From positions 1-52,948 of the forward strand of contig CAZCVI010000048.1 in the NCBI GenBank assembly GCA_964502145.1: a stretch of DNA of 52,948 bases, written 5' to 3'. Origin of the DNA: CAZCVI01 sp964502145. GTDB lineage: Bacteria > Acidobacteriota > Aminicenantia > UBA2199. The notes beneath the pieces are model-generated. The model was not told the DNA's origin, searched no databases, and saw only the letters and a program-made list of their open reading frames with translations. Both the position numbers and the translations under genes were made by a program. Below, one piece after another: positions 1 through 7,415 of this stretch (the stretch's first letter is position 1; each line of letters begins with the position of its first letter).

Positions 1-145
1 TGTAGTCCAATTTTTTTGTGGAAGTTGGCTTCGCGACGCGAAAACTCTAAATCATAATGGGAAGAATGGGATAAACAAAAAAATACCCGCACGAATTTCA
101 CAAATTTATCTTGTATTTCGACTGGTTTTATGATATTGTGTGGGC

Positions 146-718
146 ATGAAAAAAGAATTAAAGAAATGGGACCTATTAAGTAGCGAGTGTGTTTTTTCAA
201 CGAAGTGGTTCAAAATAAGAAAGGATAAAGTTAGACTACCCAATGGTGAGATTTATTCCGAATATTATGTCAAAGAAAGACCCGATTGGGCACTTCTTTT
301 CTGCTTAACCGAAGAGGACCAAGTTCTTTTGCTTAGAACCTACAAACACGGCAGTCAAAGTTTTGTCTACGAGTGTCCTGCCGGTAGCCTTGAACCTGGA
401 GAAGTTCCCACAGCAGGCATTTTACGTGAGCTCAAAGAAGAAACCGGCTTTTCTGTGACAACAGAGAATTTGTTTAAAGTGGGCACGGTGTTGGTAGACC
501 CCGTGTATGTCCAAGCCAATCTCCACATTTTCCTCGGCGTAAAAGCTAAAAAAATCTATGAAACAGACTATGATCCCAAGGAAATATTCGATATTCACTT
601 CCTACCCCAGGGGGAAATCATCGATTTTATCCATGAAAACATGGCGTCTTTCCCAGAATCACAGATTGCCGGGATATTCCTCGCCCTTGACTTTTTAAAA
701 AGAAATAAATTGCCATGA
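146..718 (+). CDS. NUDIX hydrolase (ADP-ribose/nucleotide-sugar pyrophosphatase type)
   Basis: A 190-residue NUDIX hydrolase, a family that cleaves nucleoside diphosphates linked to another group such as a sugar. The Nudix box is complete at residues 80-102 (G80, E86, R94-E95, E98-E99, G101), so metal binding and catalysis should be intact. The N-terminal half, with a beta-rich segment and YKHGSQSFVYECPAG before the box, resembles ADP-ribose pyrophosphatases. I start at ATG 146. A GTG at 140 is in frame two codons earlier, and neither has a Shine-Dalgarno site. A weak -10 (TATGAT, 129-134) would put the transcript start at about the start codon. It is the first gene of a four-gene operon and overlaps the cupin gene by ATGA. 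By inference it may act on an NDP-cyclitol or NDP-sugar of that pathway. The true substrate cannot be read from sequence. Confidence 0.9.
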   Translation: MKKELKKWDLLSSECVFSTKWFKIRKDKVRLPNGEIYSEYYVKERPDWALLFCLTEEDQVLLLRTYKHGSQSFVYECPAGSLEPGEVPTAGILRELKEETGFSVTTENLFKVGTVLVDPVYVQANLHIFLGVKAKKIYETDYDPKEIFDIHFLPQGEIIDFIHENMASFPESQIAGIFLALDFLKRNKLP

Positions 719-1062
719 TCAAAAAAAACATATTTGCAACGGTTCCCCTTGACCAGACCTATTGTCACGGGGGCGAAGGAACTATCAAATTCCGGCGTAT
801 TTTGGAGAAAGAATTCAATGCCAAGATTTCTTTCCTTGACTATACTATATTACCCCCCGGAACATCCATTGGCTTTCACCAACATGTCCACAACGAGGAA
901 GTGTACATCATCTTGAAAGGGAAGGGATTGATGGCTGTAGACGCGGAAGAGACTGAAGTAGGAGAGGGGGATGTCATCCTCACTCCTTCACAAAGTTCTC
1001 ATGGTTTAAAAAATCACACTGCCCACAACTTGGAAATCCTGGTTTTTGAGGGGCGGTTTTAG
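715..1062 (+). CDS. Small single-domain cupin protein
   Basis: A 115-residue single cupin domain with both family motifs. Motif 1 is G49-x5-H55-x-H57-x4-E62-x6-G69, and motif 2 runs from G85 through P91 and H96 to N100. The metal ligands H55, H57, E62 and H96 are all present, so it should bind a divalent metal. Cupins this small act as sugar or cyclitol isomerases, epimerases, dioxygenases or ligand sensors, and the sequence does not decide which. Its start codon overlaps the stop of the NUDIX gene (ATGA), indicating translational coupling. The kinase-cyclase fusion follows 48 nt downstream with its own strong ribosome-binding site. By inference, an isomerase or epimerase step on a cyclised C7 sugar would fit the operon. 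Confidence 0.85.
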   Translation: MIKKNIFATVPLDQTYCHGGEGTIKFRRILEKEFNAKISFLDYTILPPGTSIGFHQHVHNEEVYIILKGKGLMAVDAEETEVGEGDVILTPSQSSHGLKNHTAHNLEILVFEGRF

Positions 1063-1110
1063 CAGACAGTTTTATAACACGCTATCGGGCAAAAGCTGCA
1101 GGAGGCTATT

Positions 1111-3585
1111 ATGGAAATGAATCATATTCACTTTCCCAAGATCATCGGCGTGGATATCAGTGGCTCACTGATCTCCGCGTGTATTTGTCAGTACTTACCA
1201 GATAATCAATCGGTCCATTGTTGTAAACCTCACTTCGTCAGGGCCACCCCAAAATTCCAACCGAACAAATATAATAATTTTGCAGAATACCAGAAGGATT
1301 TTATACAAGCTGTACAGAACATCATTCTGGAAGTCAGAACCGAATATCTGATACGGGATGAATTCAATAGAACCGCCGAGTGGGATGAATTACCAATTGG
1401 CATATCCTTTTCTGGCCAAATCAGCACGGATGGTGATATATTTAGCGCCTCTTCTATTTTTGGTGCGAAAAAACCAAAAGACCTCAATTTGAAAGAAGCC
1501 ATAAAAACAGAACCGGAATTAAGGAATAATGAGATCTTTGTGCTCAATAACATCAGTGCGGCCTCTTGGCAATACAGCGCGGAAAAATCTTCTTATCAGC
1601 GATTCATCGTTCTGCATATCGGTGCGGGTGTGGGCAGCAAGATATTTGATAACAATAAAAAAGAAGTGATTATCGACTCGCAAGGCATGGCTGGCGAATT
1701 GGGGCACATATGCATCCCGAAGTTAGAGCATTTGAAAGATTTTAAGTTTATATGCAACTGCGGTGAGGAAAATCACTTGGCTGCGTTTGTTTTACCCGAT
1801 GGCCTGAGACAGTTATATAAATGTTTCAGCAAGGGCGAAGATATTCATGAAGATATTTTTGCCGATATTAATAAAAACTTTGAAAAATTCGGCAAAGCCA
1901 TTATCCAGCAATTGGTTGAATTGATTGGGCGCGTGATCTCACATGTCATCCTGGCTATTGGCATTGATAAGGTCATCATCAAAGGCGCACAGTTTTACAA
2001 ATATGATGTCACGGTAAGGAAGTACTTTGTCGAAAAATTAAATGAAATGATTTATCAATACCTCAAGGATTTCTATCATGCGGCAGATTCCCAGGATTTT
2101 ATCGATAGCACCTTGATTTTTAAAACCTCTGAACAAAAAGTGCCGCTCCGTGCCGAAGAGGCGGACGAAGAAGACAGACTGGACAGCATTAAAGGCATGC
2201 TCAGGTATATCACTCATTGTTATACACACGATTACCGAGTGGCCAAGGTTTATTATTATTCGCATCCTGCATTTCAATACCCCGCGTTCCTACTATCTTA
2301 TAAATATGATATAGTGTATTCTGTCATCCGCAGCGAGAGCATTTTTAATAGCGAAAATCCTCTTTTGGACGAGTTGATTGGTCCACGAAAGGTGCTGGTC
2401 GTTATTGATGAGAACTATATCAGAAAAATCAACAATGACTTTTATGCCCGGATAGCGGAATACTTCACCACTAAAAAGAAAAAAGTCTGCACAGATAAAT
2501 ACCACAAGGAATCAGAGGATTTTGAGAGCTATGATGTCATTATTGAGATGATTACACCGGTTTCGGACGGCAATGCTGGGGCGGAAAAAAAAGATATGGA
2601 CAATGTCATAAAAATCATTGACTGGGCGCAAAAGTACCAGTTGCCCAGGAATGGTCTCCTGGTTGCCGTGGGTGGCGGCGTGGTGTTGGATACTGTCGGT
2701 TTTGCCGCCCAACAATTTCGCAGAAGCATCGACTATATCAAAATCCCCACCACGCTTATTGGCCAAATTGACGCGGGCATTGGGGTCAAAGTCGGCGTTA
2801 ATTTTGGCGATAAAAAGAATCTCATCGGCGCGTTTTATCCCCCTCAATACGTGGTCAACGACATTACTTTCTTGTTCACCCTGGGCGATAAAGAACTGAT
2901 GTGTGGCATTGCCGAGATTCTCAAAATGGGTATTATCTGCAACAGCCAGATTATCCAAGGACTGGAAGAGATTCCTCTAATCAGCGGCGCGGCATTAAGA
3001 GAAAACGTTCCACTGCGGGAAATTCTGCTGCAAGTTATGGATAAAGCAATTGAGACCATGCTGGAAGAGCTCCAAAAAAACCTGTTTGAAAAGGAATTAA
3101 AGAGAATCGTTGATTTTGGTCATACGTTTAGTCCTATTATTGAATCACTGTCAGATTATCGCATCCCCCATGGTTTTGCTGTGGCCATTGATATGTATAT
3201 CTGTATTATCATAGCGAAAGAACTCAATCTCATCAGCCCAGAAATTAATGACCGCTATGTGGCTCTCTTAGAAAAATACCACTTGCTGATTAATCCCATC
3301 TTGATCGCCAATTCAGGAAAAGCTGAGGAAGAACTATTGGCCATCCATCAAGAGAAAATATTTACCGAGTCCATAAAAAAAATCATCCAGCATCGGGGTG
3401 GTAATTTAAATTTAGTTGTCCCCCACGAAAAAATCGGGCAATCCACGTTTGTGAATTTAATCCAATGTGCGTCCCAACATCCGTGCGATTATGTTAAAAT
3501 CATCGCGCTAGATGAATTAAAGTCCATGTACGATATCGCGGTGGGCTCATTACTCAATAATAAATCTATTAAAAAGAGGTTTTGA
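1111..3585 (+). CDS. ROK-type (pseudo)kinase fused to an EEVS-like sugar phosphate cyclase
   Basis: An 824-residue two-domain protein. Residues about 10-330 form a ROK-family sugar kinase domain: nucleotide-binding D15-I-S-G-S, the ROK signature GELGH near 195-199, and a CNCGEENH metal site in which His replaces the usual last Cys. The expected catalytic Asp (the ND pair seen in the next gene) is Asn here (N146-N147), so this domain may not phosphorylate. Residues about 370-815 form a dehydroquinate-synthase-fold cyclase: GGGVVLD at 521-527, PTTLIGQIDAG from 546, KKNLIGAF from 568, DFGHTFSP from 668 and H687-G. DHQ synthases have NLGHTFGH where this has DFGHTFSP. From memory, the latter and the preceding MLEEL...NL segment are typical of EEVS/desmethyl-4-deoxygadusol synthases, which cyclise sedoheptulose 7-phosphate. 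A strong AGGAGG precedes ATG 1111. The linker (about 345-360) is acidic. Cyclase class is confident. Exact product and kinase activity are not. Confidence 0.87.
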   Translation: MEMNHIHFPKIIGVDISGSLISACICQYLPDNQSVHCCKPHFVRATPKFQPNKYNNFAEYQKDFIQAVQNIILEVRTEYLIRDEFNRTAEWDELPIGISFSGQISTDGDIFSASSIFGAKKPKDLNLKEAIKTEPELRNNEIFVLNNISAASWQYSAEKSSYQRFIVLHIGAGVGSKIFDNNKKEVIIDSQGMAGELGHICIPKLEHLKDFKFICNCGEENHLAAFVLPDGLRQLYKCFSKGEDIHEDIFADINKNFEKFGKAIIQQLVELIGRVISHVILAIGIDKVIIKGAQFYKYDVTVRKYFVEKLNEMIYQYLKDFYHAADSQDFIDSTLIFKTSEQKVPLRAEEADEEDRLDSIKGMLRYITHCYTHDYRVAKVYYYSHPAFQYPAFLLSYKYDIVYSVIRSESIFNSENPLLDELIGPRKVLVVIDENYIRKINNDFYARIAEYFTTKKKKVCTDKYHKESEDFESYDVIIEMITPVSDGNAGAEKKDMDNVIKIIDWAQKYQLPRNGLLVAVGGGVVLDTVGFAAQQFRRSIDYIKIPTTLIGQIDAGIGVKVGVNFGDKKNLIGAFYPPQYVVNDITFLFTLGDKELMCGIAEILKMGIICNSQIIQGLEEIPLISGAALRENVPLREILLQVMDKAIETMLEELQKNLFEKELKRIVDFGHTFSPIIESLSDYRIPHGFAVAIDMYICIIIAKELNLISPEINDRYVALLEKYHLLINPILIANSGKAEEELLAIHQEKIFTESIKKIIQHRGGNLNLVVPHEKIGQSTFVNLIQCASQHPCDYVKIIALDELKSMYDIAVGSLLNNKSIKKRF

Positions 3586-3587
3586 CC

Positions 3588-4607
3588 ATGAATACCATGT
3601 GTGTAATGGATATTGGCGGTACCACTTTTAGGTGTGGTCTATACCAGGATCAGGCAATCACCCATATAGAAAAAATTCCCACGCCCAATTTTTATCGCTA
3701 CTCTACAGCGCCGGAAATTCAACGGGAATTAATCAGGGCGATTATCAAGGCTTTTTTGGATAAGAGAGCGGTTCATGCGAATATAACCCGTCTTGGTATC
3801 GCTTTTGCAGGGCCAATGAATAACAATGGCGAGGTGATTGCCAGCTCCGTGATTTTTGGGCAGGCGCTGACCCAACCCTTTCCTTTAAAACAGATGTTGG
3901 AACACGAGTTAAAGCAACTGGGTATTTCTCTCGAAACCATTATTACTACCAATGATATCACTGCTTCCGCCTGGCGTTACTGCGACCGGGGGTATGACCC
4001 GTTTTGTTTGATCACGGTCAGTTCAGGGATCGGTAATAAAATATTTGCTGGAGGCCAAGTATGGATCGATGAGCGGGGCACTGCCGGGGAGCTTGGTCAT
4101 TTTGGTATTGATTTGCCAAATATGACCATCCCGTGCAGTTGCGGGTGGGGAGTCAACCATATTGGCATGATCGCTTCCGGCAGGGGAATCGAAAACATGG
4201 CCAAATCGACTGGTAGCGAAAATGGAGATTTTCGTGCTTTATTCTTATCATCCGCTTTAGCCGCTGATCCCCGTGTCAATAAGAATCATGAGCTGATAAA
4301 AAGCGAATGGATTGCTGAATATGCCGACCGCTTAGACCTGTTTCCCCAGAGGGTCATTGATTTATGCACCCCTGCTCTGGGCAATGCAATCTGTTTATTA
4401 TCTCTGGCCATGTGCTTAAAAAAATTTATCATTATTGGTGGGTTTGCTTTAAACTGCGATTATTACCTGCACTCTTTAAAAAGAAGTGTCATGGCCAAAG
4501 GTATTTACAATTTTAGCGCCCATGAAATCGAAGAGATGCTTGTCCTCGGTGAAAAAGATGATGACCACGCGTTGCTGGGTCTGGGAAAAATGCTGGAAAA
4601 GAATTAA
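3588..4607 (+). CDS. ROK-family sugar/cyclitol kinase
   Basis: A 339-residue ROK kinase with an intact active site: DIGGT phosphate-binding loop at residues 8-12, the N122-D123 pair carrying the catalytic Asp, the GELGH signature, and a CSCG...NH zinc site with His as last ligand, the same variation as in the fused domain upstream. The two domains also share a G(E/D)(V/I)..SS..FG segment, so they look like paralogues of one duplication. I chose ATG 3588 because AGAGG (3575-3579) lies 8 nt upstream. A TTG at 3582 is in frame but badly placed. The start is two bases past the fusion gene's stop, so translation is probably coupled. Known C7-cyclitol kinases (AcbM, ValC) belong to the ROK family, making a cyclitol or sedoheptulose kinase the contextual guess. 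A plain hexokinase cannot be excluded. Confidence 0.85.
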   Translation: MNTMCVMDIGGTTFRCGLYQDQAITHIEKIPTPNFYRYSTAPEIQRELIRAIIKAFLDKRAVHANITRLGIAFAGPMNNNGEVIASSVIFGQALTQPFPLKQMLEHELKQLGISLETIITTNDITASAWRYCDRGYDPFCLITVSSGIGNKIFAGGQVWIDERGTAGELGHFGIDLPNMTIPCSCGWGVNHIGMIASGRGIENMAKSTGSENGDFRALFLSSALAADPRVNKNHELIKSEWIAEYADRLDLFPQRVIDLCTPALGNAICLLSLAMCLKKFIIIGGFALNCDYYLHSLKRSVMAKGIYNFSAHEIEEMLVLGEKDDDHALLGLGKMLEKN

Positions 4608-4624
4608 GCCAAGATTACCTAAAT

Positions 4625-5728
4625 TCAAGGTTTCCCGGTTTCCCCGTGGTACAACCTTTCCTTTTCTGTGACCGCTTGCGTAAGCACAGCGTGCGCTTTT
4701 TTCAGGAAGCAAGGTATAGCAATATTTTCTGGGCAAATATGCAGACATTTGCCGCATTCTATACAATCATTGCCATGCTTCTTTAGCGTATGATAATCTT
4801 CTTTTGCCCGGTGACCGGAGCGATAAAGTTTAGTCATTTTTAACAATTCAAAGATGGTTGAGATAGGGATGTCGTTCGGACAAAAATCGTGGCAATAGGC
4901 GCAATGTCTACAATCCGGGATATCCATATCCAGTAATTTTTTTTGGGAACTTTTGAGCGTGCTTGTGTCCATAGTATCCGGGTTCATGTGACAGGCAAGA
5001 ATGGCATGGTCAACAAAAACATCCAGTTGCATGGCTGTCTTGGCCCCTGTTAGCACAAATGAAAAGGGATGTGCCACCACAAACTGAATGCCTTCTTTGA
5101 GAGCGCAGATATTGCCACCCGCCAGTAATTTGATGGCAATCGTACCCTTGTTGTTTTTATTGGCTAATTGTAGAACCGGTTTGAATATCTCCGCGTCAAA
5201 AATATTGTAGGGAAACATTAAGATTTCGATATCTTCATGGGCTGCTGCCAGTAGTAACACATCTCTGGCATGACTGGAGAGCATAATGTGTGCGACCATA
5301 CCCTGTTCTTTTGCTTCTTTTAAGGCACTTAATGCGCCATCTTTGCCGATAATCCGGTGGTACTCCGCGAGGGTTTGCACATGGTGAAATCCGTAAATAT
5401 GAAGCTGCCGCACTTGCAACGCGGTTAAGCTTTCCTGCAAGGCGATCCAAGCAGCACCGTAGTCGCGGGCCATTGTTTTTGAACTGAAGATGAACCGTTC
5501 TTCCCCCAATCGTTTTTGGGCCTTACCCAGAGCGGTTTCACTGTATTGGTAGTGGCGCGCAGTATCGAAAAAACGTATGCCTTGGGTGATGGCGTGAGAG
5601 ATCAGTTGAAACGCATCCTCTTCGTTTAACTCCCTGAGCACCAGGCCACCGAAGCCAACGATTGGAACATCCAAACCTGTTTTACCAAGTTTCCTCAGAG
5701 GTAGTTCGGTGGGTTTGGCATTCTCCAT
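4625..5728 (-). CDS. Aldo/keto reductase with C-terminal 2x[4Fe-4S] ferredoxin domain
   Basis: A 367-residue protein with an aldo/keto reductase barrel (about 1-255) carrying the tetrad D55, Y60, K84 and H115. A C-terminal bacterial ferredoxin domain follows, with two cysteine clusters (CRHCAYCHDFCP and CIECGKCLHICP). This fusion is common in anaerobes and is usually annotated as a 4Fe-4S aldo/keto reductase. Electrons probably pass between NAD(P)H and ferredoxin-like partners, but the substrate is unknown. The gene converges on the ROK kinase operon with only 17 bp between stop codons and no obvious terminator. It could supply a cyclitol or sugar dehydrogenase step, as dehydrogenases do in acarbose-type clusters, but opposite orientation makes this only a suggestion. 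Confidence 0.9.
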   Translation of the reverse strand: MENAKPTELPLRKLGKTGLDVPIVGFGGLVLRELNEEDAFQLISHAITQGIRFFDTARHYQYSETALGKAQKRLGEERFIFSSKTMARDYGAAWIALQESLTALQVRQLHIYGFHHVQTLAEYHRIIGKDGALSALKEAKEQGMVAHIMLSSHARDVLLLAAAHEDIEILMFPYNIFDAEIFKPVLQLANKNNKGTIAIKLLAGGNICALKEGIQFVVAHPFSFVLTGAKTAMQLDVFVDHAILACHMNPDTMDTSTLKSSQKKLLDMDIPDCRHCAYCHDFCPNDIPISTIFELLKMTKLYRSGHRAKEDYHTLKKHGNDCIECGKCLHICPENIAIPCFLKKAHAVLTQAVTEKERLYHGETGKP

Positions 5729-5766
5729 TATTTTACTATCTCCTACAATAAACGCTCATTATTACT

Positions 5767-5914
5767 TTGATTCACCGCCAAGTTAATGGGAAATATGGGA
5801 AGTATGGGAAGTATGGGATAAAAAGAAATATTCCATTCCTCCCATAATTCCCATTTTTCCCATAATTCCCACATTGCCTCACCATGTTTTCAAGAATTTG
5901 ATGGTGAATCCAGG
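5767..5914. repeat. Intergenic element: TIR-bounded 9-nt repeat hairpin, GGGAAGTAT type
   Basis: The gap between two minus-strand genes holds four copies of a 9-nt unit (GGGAAATAT, GGGAAGTAT twice, GGGATAAAA; from 5788). After a short spacer comes the complementary set (CCCATAATT units, about 5838-5872), so the core can fold back. The outer ends are GATTCACCGCCAAGTT (from 5769) and, inverted, TTTTCAAGAATTTGATGGTGAATCCAGG truncated here to its core TTCAAGAATTTGATGG (ending 5914). The same ends bound the elements at 11.7 kb and 46.5 kb. No coding potential. Confidence 0.75.
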
Positions 5915-5985
5915 TATTACTTGCCATGGGAAGGTGATTTTCCTACCTAGGTGCTTTTCAGGCCAGAGTTTTTTTCTTCCATTAT

Positions 5986-7005
5986 CTATGATTTAAACAG
6001 TTGTGCCACCTGTTTAAACTGCGCGTCCGCCTCTGCGACCAAATCTTCGATGGTTTTTTTGACACTTTTTACTTCCGAGACCAAACCCACACTTTGTCCT
6101 GCCATAAGTGAGCCGTATTCGATATCTCCATCTTGAACTGCCCGTCGCAGAGCGCCGACCCAGTACAGTTCCACCTTGTATTGGGCGTCTTGTCGCGTGA
6201 TCTCGTTTTTCTTTAATTTTTCCAGCAGGTCCAGTTGCAATTTTCCAAATTCCAATGTGCCTTTATTTTTTAATGCCCGTACCGCTACTACCGGTAAATT
6301 GGAATCATATTGCGGCGTGGCAAATGCTTCCCTGGAGCGGGCTGTTTTGAATCGTTCTTTAAATTTCGGATGGGCTGGACTCTCATCCGTCATGGCAAAA
6401 ATAGTTCCCAGTTGCACGCCACACGCACCCATCAAGAAAAGGTGCGCGATCATCTTCCCCGTGGCAATACCTCCCGCCACAATAATAGGAAGCTGCGGGA
6501 ACTGGAATAACACCTGTTGCAACAACACGACAGTCGAAACATGGCCGATGTGACCACCGGCTTCACTCCCTTCCAACACCAACGCATCCGTACCATAATC
6601 AATCATCCGTTGGGCAATCGAATCAGTCGAAGCAAAACAAATGGCTTTGGCCCCGGAATGTTTCACCTGTTGCACCTCTTCTTTCCTGGGAAAACTACCG
6701 GCAAAAAAAACAATGGGCACTTTTAAGTCCGTGACCAGTTTTAATTGCGCCGCGTAATTGGGGGCAATAGTGATCAAATTGACGGCAAATTGAATGCCTG
6801 CTTCTTTTAAAATAGTGATTTCATTGTGCAGGAACTCCACCGGCATGTTGCCACCTGCCAATACTCCCAGACCACCCGCTGCACTAACCGCTTTAACCAG
6901 CTTGGAATCGCTGATCCAGGTCATGGCACCAGAAACAATCGGGTATTTTATTCCCAAAAAATCCTGCCCGCATTTCCAATAACTTAAATCTTTTATGCTA
7001 GTCAT
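5986..7005 (-). CDS. FabK-like / nitronate monooxygenase-like FMN enzyme
   Basis: A 339-residue TIM-barrel flavoprotein of the nitronate monooxygenase/FabK family. Family hallmarks are the N-terminal PIVSGAMTWISD segment, the AAGGLGVLAGGN glycine stretch (about residues 42-53), the EGSEAGGHIGH motif with H152 and the later VAGGIATG phosphate-binding region. FabK enzymes reduce enoyl-ACP in fatty-acid synthesis, and nitronate monooxygenases oxidise alkyl nitronates. The two are hard to separate by eye. The GGGN-like GN dipeptide and the His motif fit FabK reasonably, but no other fatty-acid synthesis gene is adjacent (an acyl-ACP thioesterase lies at 44.6 kb). A good promoter ends 6 bp before the start codon and no Shine-Dalgarno site is present, so the mRNA is probably leaderless. 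Confidence 0.85.
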   Translation of the reverse strand: MTSIKDLSYWKCGQDFLGIKYPIVSGAMTWISDSKLVKAVSAAGGLGVLAGGNMPVEFLHNEITILKEAGIQFAVNLITIAPNYAAQLKLVTDLKVPIVFFAGSFPRKEEVQQVKHSGAKAICFASTDSIAQRMIDYGTDALVLEGSEAGGHIGHVSTVVLLQQVLFQFPQLPIIVAGGIATGKMIAHLFLMGACGVQLGTIFAMTDESPAHPKFKERFKTARSREAFATPQYDSNLPVVAVRALKNKGTLEFGKLQLDLLEKLKKNEITRQDAQYKVELYWVGALRRAVQDGDIEYGSLMAGQSVGLVSEVKSVKKTIEDLVAEADAQFKQVAQLFKS

Positions 7006-7011
7006 GGCTTC

Positions 7012-7040
7012 ATTTTAACAAAAAAGGGTTTGTTTGTAAA
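7012..7040 (-). promoter_or_regulatory. Sigma-70-type promoter for the FabK-like gene (leaderless)
   Basis: On the minus strand, -35 TTTACA (7035-7040) and -10 TAAAAT (7012-7017) are separated by exactly 17 nt. The -10 box ends 6 bp before the ATG at 7005, so the expected transcription start is at or next to the start codon. Confidence 0.6.
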
Positions 7041-7099
7041 TATTGTGCCCCGGTTTTATTCAGTACATTCATCTCAAGGTAGTTAAAACGCTATTTACT

Positions 7100-7174
7100 G
7101 GACGAACTGGATATGCTGGACGAACTGGACATACTGGACTTTCCAAAACATATGATTCTGTCCAGTCAGTCCAT
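7100..7174. repeat. 9-nt repeat hairpin, GGACGAACT type
   Basis: Four 9-nt units and part of a fifth (GGACGAACT, GGATATGCT, GGACGAACT, GGACATACT, GGACT; 7100-7140) are followed by TGTCCAGTCAGTCCA (7160-7174), which can pair back with the GGACTGGAC-like phase of the array. It lies in the 410-bp gap before the DUF457 gene. No terminal GATTCACC-type ends were seen here. Confidence 0.6.
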
Positions 7175-7251
7175 TTTTTTAGAAGACAGGCCAATGTCTC
7201 CCACAGCGTAGGCAATCAAAGGTGACCTAGTAAATAGGGACGAAGTCCCCC

Positions 7252-7318
7252 GTATCTATTCAGTTTTTTGGCAATAGGAATCTTATCAATTCCTATTGCC
7301 AAAAAACTGAATAGATAC
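7252..7318. repeat. Perfect 30-bp inverted repeat with 7-nt loop
   Basis: The arms 7252-7281 and 7289-7318 are perfectly complementary over 30 bp, around the loop CTTATCA. A second, tiny hairpin (GGGAC-GAA-GTCCC, 7237-7249) sits just upstream. The stem is AT-rich with a central TTTTTTGGCAATAGG block and no terminal U-tract typical of a terminator. It lies upstream of the DUF457/MutS-like operon promoter. Possibilities are a miniature mobile element, a protein-binding palindrome or an RNA structure. Confidence 0.85.
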
Positions 7319-7347
7319 AATTATTGCTATAGGCGGTAACGCGAGAA

Positions 7348-7358
7348 TGTGCTATAAT
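7348..7358 (+). promoter_or_regulatory. Extended -10 promoter for the DUF457/MutS-like operon
   Basis: TGTGCTATAAT contains a consensus TATAAT (7353-7358) preceded by TGC, an extended -10. No convincing -35 hexamer is present at 16-18 nt, as is common for extended -10 promoters. The gene start lies 58 nt downstream with an AGGTGG ribosome-binding site. Confidence 0.5.
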
Positions 7359-7415
7359 AAACAACCGGAGTTGCGATAAAACCGGGCACAAATTAAAGAG
7401 TAATAGGTGGTAGCA

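Noticed and set aside
1..145. Gene fragment at the left edge
   Set aside because: No open frame or promoter of note except two 9-nt units (59-76) and a weak -10. It may be the end of an intergenic region, and the operon could continue outside the window.
2600..3585. Cyclase domain as a 3-dehydroquinate synthase of the shikimate pathway
   Set aside because: The NLGHTFGH-type motif is replaced by DFGHTFSP and the H-G-F-A-V-A-I-D-M segment is of the EEVS/DDGS kind. No shikimate gene is adjacent.
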